Shown here: piece by piece, positions 1 to 9,545 of the stretch
Numbering within the stretch: position 1 is the first letter of the stretch
Layout: each line of letters starts with the position of its first letter
Assembly (NCBI GenBank): GCA_963556145.1
Contig: OY744463.1
Span: 496,001 to 560,000, forward strand
Origin: Hygrocybe punicea
Taxonomy: Eukaryota > Basidiomycota > Agaricomycetes > Agaricales > Hygrophoraceae
Direction: 5' to 3'
DNA: 64,000 nucleotides
Program-made: the position numbers and the translations under genes
The notes under the pieces: model-generated
Told to the model about the DNA's origin: nothing
Databases searched by the model: none
What the model saw: only the letters and a program-made list of their open reading frames with translations

Positions 1-1123
1 GGAAGAACTGATCGAGCGTTTCCTCTGAATACCGTTAGGTGGAAGGTATGCCATCGGGGTTGCTGACGATGAATTGGTGGCGGCAGTCCTGCAGCAACAG
101 CGGCATTCACAAAAGGATGTGTCCGAGTCCTTGAAGGCCATGCAACCGGAGCCGATGGAGTATGAACAGCGTCGCCAGCAGTGGGGTTGTTTGCCGGCGG
201 TAGTCCTACGGCGACAGCTGCATTGAGATAAGGATATATCCTTGAAGGCCATGCCGAATAATGTGAAGCTTGGTTGTTGTCATAGTTATCGCGGCTCGCC
301 ATGAGATATGGATCCATTCTGGAAGACCATATACGATGAGATGAGGGATAATGATCATACTCCCAGCTTGCAGATGATGAATACTGAGAAAACACGTAAT
401 AATGAGCAGGGAGAGCAACCTTTACCGATTGTACTGCGCAGATGCACAAGCAGGTTGCAGTGGAGATATAAAGTGCACAGCAGGCGGCGATTGTAACATC
501 CTGCTCCAGGAAGTTAGAGTGGAAAGAGAATAACCTCAGATGAAAGCAACTTACGAAAACGTGCAGCTTTCGCCCAACTTTTAACCAGCTTCTAGGATGA
601 TTGGAGAGCCCTCTTCGCGGGTTTGATGGATTCTAGGTGTGGTTTATGTACAGTATCTCGGTAAAAGTGAGCAGGTACCAAGGTAGTAGGCGCTGGCGTA
701 CGAAAGCACCACCAGCCGTCTCCACAATGACGCTGTCCGTGGTGTTCGGAGCGCCCATTGGCTGTGAGAGTCAGGCTCGACGAAAGGAGTGCCTGAGTAC
801 AGACAGGAGAAGGACAGTTGGATTGCAATATTAATGCCACCGGCCAACTGGGGGGACGTTCAACTCATGAGGTTGGGGACAAACGGACCGATGCAGGACT
901 TGAACCCACAGCACAACAGTGACAATACAAACGACCAACGAGGCGCACATGGCTCTTACGCCGGTTATTGTGAAGAGTGGACATTGACTGGAGTCGAATC
1001 CTTGAAAGAAAGTGAGCCTGAGCGCCCTAAATCTAGGTTAAGGTTCAATGTTCAACGTTAGCTGCCGTGCCTTATTCCTGATTCCGAGTACACGTCGACT
1101 GTCATCACGTCCAAGCTGTAAAA
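1..1123. other. Upstream flank of left NLR gene; no gene called
   Basis: No confident gene lies here. The motif cttgaaggccatgc occurs at 130-143 and again at 241-254, so positions 1-300 contain a degenerate direct repeat with a period of about 110 bp. A plus-strand frame is open from about 52 to 226 and looks protein-like, but I recognise no family. From 391 the sequence is shared, inverted, with the right end of the window. About 200 bp near 485-695 has no counterpart in the right arm. The last few hundred bases should contain the promoter of the NLR gene starting at 1124. Confidence 0.5.
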
Positions 1124-4100
1124 ATGGATCGAATCTTCCGGGTTTTTCGAACAGGTGAAGCAGCGGCGTCCAACCCAACGTCAACGACATCTCATCCTGT
1201 TGGCTGTGAAACTCTCTTCGACGGTGTGGCACCCGTCGTCGCCGAGTGAGTTCTAATCCAATAGCCCATCAAGGCACCGAACGTGCTGATTTGCTGAGTC
1301 TAGCATCGTATTTGTGCACGGATTACGCGGCCATCGTCGGAAAACTTGGACAAAGGACGATGTATGTTGGCCCGAGGAGTTTCTGTCGAAGGAGGAGGCG
1401 TTATCTCACACCCGTGTCCTGACGTTTGGATACGACGCCAACGTTGTCCAACTTATGGGCCGCGCGTCTCTGAACACTCTGTTCGACCACTCCCTAAATC
1501 TGTTAAATGAACTATCGCGAGAAAGGAGGCAGGATGCTGTGAGTTTAGTGTTATCTTTAAGGAAATGATTCAAATTCTATTCATTTAGCGAGATCGCCCG
1601 CTCGTTTTTGTTGCACACTCTCTCGGTGGACTACTAGTTAAAGATGTATGTCATTAAACTCGTGTCGTTCCCGAATGATCGCCTAACACATGGCTGTGGC
1701 AGGCACTCGATTATTCGCACCAAGTTCGGGCTACCAAACCTCACCTCGGGCGCATCTTGCCGGCTACGCGAGGCGTAATTTTCCTCGGCACTCCTCACCG
1801 AGGGAGCGGAATGACTTCGCTAGCGAAGGTGGTGGCTTCTATTGCAAGGGTATCTTTGTACAATGCGAATGAGAATCTGATCCGAGACCTTGAGAGGGAC
1901 TCTCAAGTCCTCGACCGAGTCAGGGACAATTTCAGCCGCATTTTGGATAAGCGCATGTTTGCAGTCTGGTCTTTTGTAGAGGAGCTGGCTATGACAGGTG
2001 TAGGAAAGGTATTTATCTCACGTTCATGCAGACTTGGTATCTAATTTCGATTGATCAGGTTGTGTCTGGGGATTCCGCGATTATTGGTGATGCCCGTGAA
2101 AATCGCGAATCTATTTATGCTGACCACATTGGCATGGCGAAATTCTCAACCAGAGGGGATCCTGGGTACAAAATGGTTTTGCATGCGATAGAGATGTCGC
2201 TTGAAGAACTCCTCGAGGACGAGCGATGTTCGGCGAACCCAGGTACGCAGAAGTGTACATTATCCACGCCTCGCAAGGTTAATCATTCTCCGTTGTTGTG
2301 AACAGGTGATTCGGAAGCTCTTCCATACAAGGAGGTTTGACCTGCTCATCTAACTCTCTGACACAAATTCTCATCGATTATTTAGGTCATGACTCTTTAT
2401 GACATCCCTCCACTCCAAGTGCCTCACTTCGTGTCACGAAAAGCCTTGATTACTCGCCTCGACAAGTTGTTCAAACGATCCACTACCAATTCCTCCCGAT
2501 TGATTGTGGTATTGCTTGGTATGGGCGGGGCAGGAAAAAGTCAACTTGCGCTTGAATGTTGCAGGCGCATGAAAGACTCAGGACATTTTGAAGCAATATT
2601 CTGGCTTGATGCTTCTTCTCGGAATGCCCTATACGGTTCGATGGAGGTCATCGCCAAACGACTGCTACCGAAGCGAGTGCTGGATAACCGTCAAGCGGCT
2701 GTTACTTTAGTCAAGGAGATCCTCTCCGGCTGGAGCGACTCATGGTTGATGGTCTTTGATAACTTGGATGATCTTTCTGACTTACACGACATTGTGACAT
2801 TCTTTCCAGACAGCCGCTGTGGCTCCATTCTGATTACTAGCCGCCATGCTGGTTCCAAGGAACTCGGCCAGCCGATTGAACTTGATTACATGGAAGAGGA
2901 GGAGGGCCTCCAGCTTCTTGGCGTTTCGGAAACAGATACTGTGGACCTCGCTGCTGCAAGGCAGATTGTGACGAAATTGGGACATCTCTCATTGGCTATC
3001 GATCAGGCGCGAGCCTACATTTCGAGACGGAGACTCAGCCTAAAACAATTTGCGGATGAGTGGGAAGAACGAAAGCGGAGCATCATGCAGGATACACCAC
3101 ACATCTGGTATTATCGGCGTACACTCCCGGACACGGAGAATGAGATTTCTCTTAGTCTCTTGACTACCTGGGAAATGTCACTACCGTTGCTGAGTATGGG
3201 CGAAGGAGATACAACCAAGTTAACGGGTGTCTTATCACTTTTCGCGTTCTTCCACCCTGTTGGCATTGGCGAAAAGCTTTTCAGTAACCATGCTCATGTC
3301 ACAACGTCTCCGATGTCTATTTTCTATGACGATGGCCAGTGGAATCACTCGATATTCGAAAACGCCATCGTGCAGATGCAGGAGATGTCGCTGGTTCGAT
3401 TCTCGCGCCGCAATGATGAAATTGTCGTGTCGCTTCATTCAATGATGTCGGAGTGGCTTCGCATACGACTCGACAAAGATTCGCAATCCACATTTCTTGC
3501 CACTGCAATATCGCACTTAGAACATTACTTGGATTCTACACAGCATAATGAGCACACAACTCGTCAAGAGGCCTTATCGCATATGGATATCTTGTGCCGG
3601 GTTGAGGAATTCCGCACGAGTAACTCGTTTGCAGAAGCCTATTTTACATTTGGTATGTTCTATGCCGACTGTGAGCGTTATGAAGACGCCGAGCGAATGT
3701 GCAATCGGGCGCTGGCCGGGTTTGAGACGGCATTCGGACCGGATCACACTTCCACACTCAACACCGTCAACAGCCTCGGGTACCTGTACAGAGATCAAGG
3801 CCATCTCGAAGATGCGGAGAGAATGTACAACCGGGCGCTGGCTGGTTATGAGAAGACATTGGGACCGAATCACACTTCCACACTCGACACCGTCAACAAT
3901 ATCGGGATCCTGTACAGAGGTCAAGACCGTCTCGAAGATGCGGAACGCATGTACAACCGGGCGCTGGCTGGTTATGAGAAGGCATTGCGACCGAATCACA
4001 CTTCCACACTCAACACCGTCAACAACCTCGGGAACCTGTACATAGGTCAAGGCCGTCTCGAAGATGCGGAGCGAATGTACAACCGGGCGCTGGCCGGTTA

Positions 4101-5089
4101 TGAGGAAGCATTGGGACCCAATCACATTTCCACACTCGACACCGTCAACAACCTCGGGAACCTGTACGGAGATCAAGGCCGTCTCGAAGATGCGGAGGGG
4201 ATGTACAACCGAGCACTGGGTGGAAAGGAGAAGGCATTGGGACCGAATCACACTTCCACACTCGACACCGTCAACAATATCGGCATCCTGTACAGAGGTC
4301 ACGGCCGTCTCGAAGATGCGGAGCGAATGTACAACCGGGCGCTGGCTGGTTATGAGGAAGCATTGGGGCCGAATCACACTACCACACTGAACACTGTCAA
4401 CAACCTAGGGAACCTGTACAGAGATCAAGGTCGTCTCGAAGATGCAGAGCCCATGTACAACCGGGCGCTGGCCGGAAAGGAGAAGGCATTAGGACCCAAT
4501 CACACTTCCACGCTCAACACCGTCAACAACCTCGGGAACCTGTACGGAAATCAAGGCCGTCTCAAACATGCGGAGCGAATGTACAACCGGGCGCTGGCCG
4601 GAATGGAGAAGGCATTGGGACCGAATCACACTTCTACACTTCACATCGTCACCAACCTTGGGCGCCTGTACAAAACTCAAGGCCGTCTGGAAGATGCACA
4701 GACAATGTGCATCCGGGCGCTGGCCGGGTTTGAGAAGGCATTGGGACCGCATCACACTTCCACACTCGACACTGTCAACAACCTCGGGAACCTGTACAAA
4801 TATCAAGGCCGTCTCGAAGATGCGGAGAGAATGTACAATCGGGCTCTGGCCGGTTATGAGGAAGCATTGGGACCGAATCACACTTCCACGCTCGGCATCA
4901 TCAACAACCTCGGGATCCTGTACAGAGGTCAAGGCCGTCTCGAAGATGCACAGAGATTATACAACCAGGCTCGGGGCTTATGAGACCCATGGGTGACCTC
5001 GGGTTTCCTGCAATCAATTGAGGCCACGAGGCCACCTAGCAGCAGCAGCGGACATCCTGGCATCATTCTAGTTGAGATACGTTACCCAT
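391..5089 (+). repeat. Left arm of a large inverted duplication
   Basis: Bases 391 onward match the reverse complement of the last bases of the window (64000 downward). The match continues, with substitutions and one indel of about 200 bp, through the whole NLR gene to about 5089, where it corresponds to about 59464. The arm is therefore at least 4.6 kb, separated from its partner by about 54 kb. The partner arm runs off the window, so the outer boundary is not seen here. Confidence 0.9.
1124..4983 (+). CDS. NLR-type receptor: alpha/beta hydrolase, NB-ARC, TPR repeats (left copy)
   Basis: Seven exons fit: 1124-1245, 1304-1538, 1589-1645, 1703-2008, 2059-2242, 2306-2334 and 2386-4983. Introns are 50-63 nt with GT-AG ends, and the product is 1,176 aa. 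Residues ~40-300 are a serine-hydrolase-like domain: VHGLRGH near the oxyanion hole, nucleophile elbow AHSLGG with Ser130, GTPHRG, and a candidate catalytic His263 in ADHIGM. NB-ARC follows, with P-loop GMGGAGKS at 356-363, Walker B LMVFDNLDD at 432-440 and an ILITSRH sensor near 459-465. From ~734 to the end there are ten 42-residue TPR units and a partial eleventh. The GxPLA motif reads HLSLA, with Ser513 where the right copy has Pro. Fungal proteins of this design act in non-self recognition and regulated cell death; that role is inferred from the family. The ATG at 1124 is preferred over the one at 2389 because the upstream exons form a complete hydrolase and the right copy has ACG at the 2389 position. 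Confidence 0.9.
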
Positions 5090-5882
5090 ACGTAATGGGT
5101 GTACTGCAAGGCCATAGACTCAACGTAACCAGTCGAATCCCGAAATGACTTGAATATTCCGCAGCATTAGCCCGGCAAGTTTTATACAAAGGGCGAGTAT
5201 AAAGAGAAGAACTCGATTCGAGATGACAATGAAGACTGAGCCTCACCAGATCTCCCATAGTAAACAGATTCTCGAGAAATCGCAGAGTCTGTATGATTTC
5301 TTTTTTTTTTTGTAATAAAGAATTCTCTCGAAATTCAACCTTACTCACCATGCATAGGCAGGAGCTAGCAATAAAAGAGCGTATGGTGGATCACAGCTAT
5401 CCAGGTCCTAGTGTTCTTTCTTCTCTATGCACACCCTCTGACATCAGGAAAACATGGAGACACTGGGATTTCCAGACAGATCTTATCAACAGATAGCTGA
5501 CTGATATCATGTGATCTAGTGATCTATATAATTTAGAACTCTGATAACAATATTGTCACTATTCCTGTAGCTATCACATTGATATTCTAAGATCATGTCA
5601 TGTAATTCTGATGTCAAAGATGGTGAATTCTTGTCAGAGGTATTGTAAGACTGGAATCATTTTGTATGTGGTTATATATTAAAATCTATACATGGTCACA
5701 CTGTTAACATTTGGCATTGCATTGGCAACTATCTTTCTTGTAACTGGAGTCCAAGGGGGAACCAGCATTCAAAAAACTGAATGTGGGTCGGAAAATTTTG
5801 TTTCAACAATTTCAGGGACCCCCCCCCTCTTTCCTAATATGGGTATATTTAATTATGTAATATACAAAAAAGGCAATCCAAT
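4984..5882. other. Gene-poor region after left NLR gene
   Basis: The inverted-duplication homology continues to about 5089, then ends. The remainder is AT-rich, with a T-run near 5300-5311. The only open frames are short and show no recognisable motif. I see no gene. Confidence 0.6.
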
Positions 5883-6451
5883 CTACCGCCGACCCTTCTT
5901 GATGTTTGCATGCACCTCACACCGCCAGTTGTGAGGCACGAAGTCAAGGTTGAGACAATCCAAATGAAACTGTACCAAGACCCGATCAGTCTAAGCATAA
6001 ATGTAGCCAGAAATTACTTACCCATTGAGTCTCACAGCCTGGATAAGTGCAACTGGCAGCCTTGCTACCCTCAATCTCTGTCTGGCTCACTTTATTGCCA
6101 CACAAGCAGGCATATATGTCAGCTATATCCCGAGTGTTTTGTACTCGACCGATGTGGGTGGGTTCAGCGGCAACTGTAAACTCTGTGTGGTTTGTCCTGA
6201 CATCTTTTGGATCATCAGTGACCGGAGTGCTCAATGACACCATCAAGCCACTCACTTGGCAATGGGTCGGAATGGGTCGGAATGATGGCTTCAGGGAGCT
6301 CATCATCATCTGTTAACTCACTCCTAACTGATCTTTCCTCGGACCTGCGCAGTTCTATGCAAGCAGATTCTGTACTTATAGATGATTCATTTTGTTCAAT
6401 TTTACCATGATGAAAGTGTTGCAAGCCACTCAGGGGTCTATAGCGAGTCAA
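5883..6451 (-). pseudogene. Decayed gene with a C-terminal Cys/His zinc-finger-like domain
   Basis: Read on the minus strand, the stretch from about 6451 to 6215 is open and ends near an acidic EWLDGVIE segment. The frame then shifts near 6225-6235 and continues through EFTVAAEPTHIGRV and a cysteine motif (YACLCGNKV, then CTYPGCETQW). A 52-nt intron (5970-6021, gtaagt to acag) joins this to a last exon at 5883-5969 that begins FHLDCLNL and contains NWRCEVH. The Cys/His spacing resembles a PHD-like finger. It is reminiscent of a family repeated in Agaricomycete genomes, but that is recollection, not a search. The apparent single-base frameshift and lack of an identifiable 5' end argue for a pseudogene. 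Confidence 0.55.
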
Positions 6452-7116
6452 AAATTGCTATATAAGGCCATGTATTAAAGTACTCCTTTTTTTTATTTTG
6501 CTTGGCCCAACCACCCCCCCCCCCCCACCTCGGGTGTGGGGTTTGAATGCCGGTTCCCCCTTGCTGGAGTCTGTATAAATATGTACACATATGTTGGCAC
6601 TAAAATACAAAATCTTGTCCATGTCTCAATTTTTCATCCTTATACTTACATTAAGCATTCAGATTGGACAATAGGTGAGATAAGATAAAATTCCAAGACC
6701 TTAAGATAAGATCAGATAAATTTCAAGAAGATTTAAGATAAGACCATTATAAGATAAGCAAATGAGAAAGAGAATGGTTAAAAGGCAGAATTTTTTCCCC
6801 TCCTATTACTCATAACAGATATTCTAATGTCTTTGGTTACAAATGAATACCAGAATTAGTGGCAAGACATTGTTGGCAACTAATGCTACATTGACATCAA
6901 TATGCTTGATGTGATATATTTTCATCTAGGTAACCATAAATTATCTGTGTTGATCTTGCTGTTATCATAGTAATACTGGATGTTACATATGATGTCAGAT
7001 CAGGTATTCTCATTTTGTGTTCAATTTCCTGATGGAGTCAGTAAGTTTTTTTTTTGTCAAGTTGAGTGTTTCGCAAGTGTCACTCAATCTGTCAAAGCAC
7101 AGCTGCCATCCAGTTT
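6452..7116. other. AT-rich intergenic DNA with a C13 tract and GATAAG-rich block
   Basis: A run of 13 C bases lies at 6514-6526. Between about 6670 and 6760 the hexamer GATAAG or close variants recur many times, similar in style to the GATA cluster in the U3 of the Ty3 LTRs nearby. No coding signal is visible. Confidence 0.5.
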
Positions 7117-7400
7117 TCACCTCACTGATGGTAAAACAAATTGGTCACTTTCATTGTCTGGTGGTGGGTCTGAGATCTTATCCATGTCTACACCAAAAAT
7201 GGAGGAGAGTGCAGGCAAGGAGGGTAGAGACTCAGTCACTGTTGATTCCTCAAAGCCATTCTCCAATAATATGTCCAATATCTCACTCAGTGTAATGGCG
7301 AGGTCGGGGTGGCTGCGGAATAATAATCCTAACCTGGGGTGTGTCAGTGTAGAAGTGACTGGGAATAGTTCAGCAAGCTTCAGTGAGATGATAAGAAACT
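7117..7400 (-). pseudogene. Isolated 3' exon of an unrecognised repeated gene family
   Basis: The minus strand is open from about 7400 (after a plausible ctcttag splice acceptor) to a TGA at 7117, giving about 94 residues. A central block reads LSEILDILLENGFEES and the tail is rich in Pro, Asp and Ser. Nearly the same block, LSEILDVLVYNGFEES, is encoded on the plus strand near 59410-59464. A stretch similar in nucleotide sequence to its upstream part lies at about 35305-35370. No upstream exon is evident here, so this is probably a gene fragment. I do not recognise the family. Confidence 0.4.
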
Positions 7401-7668
7401 AAGAGTAAAGAGCTGCTGTAGAGACATCTATATCTCTGGGTATGTATTCACTCATTTTACTATATTCCCTATTTGTTCTATTATTTGTATGTAGTGGCTG
7501 TTGTAAATAGTCACAAACAAGAAGAGTTTTGGGTTTTCACCCCACTGACAATGGACTCGCTCATCGAATCCGCGCCTACCCAGGCCGTGTTCACCACACC
7601 ACCAAGTAAAACTACTGATAGCTAACAAGACCGGTCGAAGCTGACGAAGCCAACGATGTCGGGTACGG

Positions 7669-8046
7669 TGTCATGACCCCAAGTGTTTTTGGGTGTAATG
7701 TCATGGGTTTACCATCGGACCACAGACTTAGATATTTAAGTGCAACACTATGGATGCACACCTACACTCATTAGTACCCATTCTATGCCTTTCCACATTA
7801 CGCATGCTAGTGAACAGACACAAATAGCATATATGCTTACCTTTATATCATTTATTATGGCTTCACTAGTAATGCCCAGACCTAGCCATTTATGTATGGT
7901 GCACAGAGGCACATCCCCCACTCATTAGTATTTATTATATATTTCTCTGTATTGCGCGTGCAAGGAGACAAGCCCAACTAGCATTCTTACCTATATCAGC
8001 AGTAATGGATTGATTACAAATCTTGTTAAGCACGATTGTGTTGTCA
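7669..8046. repeat. 378-bp LTR-like unit with its own 4-bp duplication
   Basis: It starts TGTCATGACC, exactly like the 1,408-bp LTR that follows at 8071. It matches that LTR closely for about 357 bp with a few substitutions, then diverges and ends in TGTCA. The flanks are ACGG at 7665-7668 and ACGG at 8047-8050, the 4-bp target duplication length inferred for this family. It is therefore either a short solo LTR of a related family or an internally deleted LTR that moved as a unit. Confidence 0.65.
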
Positions 8047-8477
8047 ACGGCCGAAGCGATGTAGATGCGGTGTCATGACCCCAAGTGTTTTTGGGTGTAA
8101 TGTCATGGGTTTACCATCGGACCACGGACTTAGATATTTAAGTGCAACACTATGGATGCACACCTACACTCATTAGTACCCATTCTATGCCTTTCCACAT
8201 TACGCATGCTAGTGAACAGACACAAATAGCATATATGCTTACCTTTATATCATTTATTATGGCTTCACTAGTAATGCCCAGACCTAGCCGTTTATGTATG
8301 GTGCACAGAGGCACATCCCCCACTCATTAGTATTTATTATATATTTCTCTGTATTGCGCGTGCAAGGAGACAAGCCCAACTAGCATTGTTACCTATATTA
8401 GCAATAATGGATTGATTACAAATCTTGTTTACTTGTATTGATCAAAAGCGGCTCAGCTAGATAATGGGAAATGATTA

Positions 8478-8521
8478 GATAAGATGTGAACAAGAGGATG
8501 ATAAGATAATGATAAGATAGG
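8478..8521. promoter_or_regulatory. GATA-factor site cluster in LTR U3
   Basis: GATAAG occurs at 8478-8483, 8500-8505 and 8511-8516, with GATAAT at 8505 and GATAGG at 8516. WGATAR-type sites are the known targets of fungal GATA factors that control nitrogen and iron metabolism and light responses. Clustering about 200 bp upstream of the TATA box suggests promoter control of the element. That function is inferred. Confidence 0.45.
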
Positions 8522-8571
8522 ATGCATCAGAGAGTGATTGTGATATTCTGCTTACATAAAGACAATGGTCT

Positions 8572-8714
8572 ATTGTTCTGAGCAGTCTATTGTTCTAAAC
8601 AGTCCAAATGGAGATAGAGCCCATTGTTCACAGCCTCTTTGATGCCATCCATTGTTCTCATGACTCAGTCCTATTGTTCTCACTTTCCCATTGTTCTCAG
8701 TCCCCCATTGTTCT
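8572..8714. promoter_or_regulatory. Array of ATTGTTCT octamers just upstream of the LTR TATA box
   Basis: The octamer ATTGTTCT is present at 8572, 8589, 8651, 8673, 8690 and 8707, with a one-base variant (ATTGTTCA) at 8623. All are in the same orientation within 143 bp. The core ATTGTT (AACAAT on the other strand) is the classic HMG-box recognition core. Spacing of 16-34 bp and placement immediately 5' of the TATA box suggest activator sites. The same array is in every LTR copy that reaches this far. Confidence 0.5.
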
Positions 8715-8721
8715 CCAACAG

Positions 8722-8729
8722 TATAAATA
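8722..8729 (+). promoter_or_regulatory. TATA box of the LTR promoter
   Basis: TATAAATA lies directly after the octamer array and about 650 bp into the LTR, a normal U3 position. Equivalent boxes are at 33625-33632 and, inverted, in the LTRs of the third copy. Confidence 0.65.
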
Positions 8730-8974
8730 GGGCCCCCAAATTCCAGTAGTCAGTAGGATTTCCCCCCTCACCACTCAGTAGTCACTCTCAGTTGGGTTCA
8801 CACAGTGTGATCCCTCATTCTCTTAGTACTAGTAGTTACTCATTGTAGTAGCTAGTGCTTGCAATCCAGTCTAGTTCACTCTTATTCTATCATTCCCTGA
8901 GTTCCCCTTGTCATCAAGGAGAATTCACCCAGTTCACTCAGTTCAATCAATTCATTAGTCAGCATTAGTCAGCT

Positions 8975-9044
8975 AGATACATTTCTAAGGTTAAGGTTTC
9001 ATCCTAAATAGATACACTTCTAAGGTTAAGGTTTCATCCTAAAC
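8975..9044. repeat. Two 35-bp direct repeats in the transcribed part of the LTR
   Basis: Units 8975-9009 and 9010-9044 both read agataca/c followed by ttctaaggttaaggttt and catcctaaa. They differ at one internal base and at the last base. They lie downstream of the TATA box and so in the R/U5 part of the transcript. The role is unknown. Confidence 0.75.
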
Positions 9045-9482
9045 AAAAAACAGAGTATTCAAAAGGTATTAAAGATATCCCTGAACTAGTAGCCAATGTG
9101 CGTTTGAAGCTTCGGATTTAAGTCAGATATTATAATACCCAGAGATACTCTTGATTGAATAGGCCCTGTAGCCAAAACTGTCCATATTCAACTGGTGAAT
9201 ATTGTTATCAGTATTCATTAGTTCATATTTTTATATTCTAGTAGTGAATATTAGTATTTTCAGTACATCACACACCCAATTGCTATTCATACCTACTCAA
9301 AGTCTCAATTCTTAATTGAAGAGACCTCACTATTACATTCTATTGATTCATATAGTACATATACCCACAAACCCCTTCCTGATAGGTTATTTAGATATTA
9401 AAAACCCACGAACAACAAGAAGATACCTGAACAAAGTCAACTCCGGTAATTCTTGGTGAAACAAACATTCACATAACAAAAT

Positions 9483-9499
9483 TGGAGCCCACCGCGAGG
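9483..9499 (+). other. Primer binding site candidate
   Basis: TGGAGCCCACCGCGAGG begins five bases after the LTR end. Its TGG start pairs with the CCA tail of a tRNA, as in most LTR retrotransposons. I could not assign the tRNA species without a tRNA set from the organism. The same stretch sits at 48859-48875 (minus) in the third copy. Confidence 0.6.
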
Positions 9500-9545
9500 A
9501 TTTTAAATTTAAATAACCCAAGCATTTCTATACCTCTAATACACA

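Larger units (their letters stand above)
8071..9478 (+). repeat. 5' LTR of Ty3 copy 1
   Basis: The 1,408-bp repeat runs from TGTCATGACC to CACATAACA. Identical sequence recurs at 32974-34381 and, inverted, at 35377-36784 and 48880-50287; its first 627 bp recur at 21574-22200. U3 holds a GATAAG cluster, an ATTGTTCT array and a TATA box. The R/U5 part holds a 35-bp tandem repeat. Four bases after its end comes a TGG-starting primer-binding-site-like stretch. Confidence 0.93.

Noticed and set aside
3700..4980. CRISPR-like regular repeats
   Set aside because: The 126-bp periodicity is the coding sequence of 42-residue TPR units, not repeat-spacer DNA.
2389..4983. NLR gene starting at ATG 2389 as an NB-ARC/TPR protein alone
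   Set aside because: Six upstream exons splice in frame into a complete hydrolase domain, and the right copy has ACG at this ATG.
5692..5934. Small secreted-protein candidate with hydrophobic start
   Set aside because: It is a short AT-rich frame with a C-run and no cysteine pattern, intron signals or homology that I can recognise.
7740..7928. 62-codon frame repeated in each LTR
   Set aside because: It lies in LTR U3, has no coding features, and recurs only because the LTR recurs.
8990..9045. Telomere-like sequence (aaggttaaggttt)
   Set aside because: It is part of the 35-bp LTR repeat, not a TTAGGG array.
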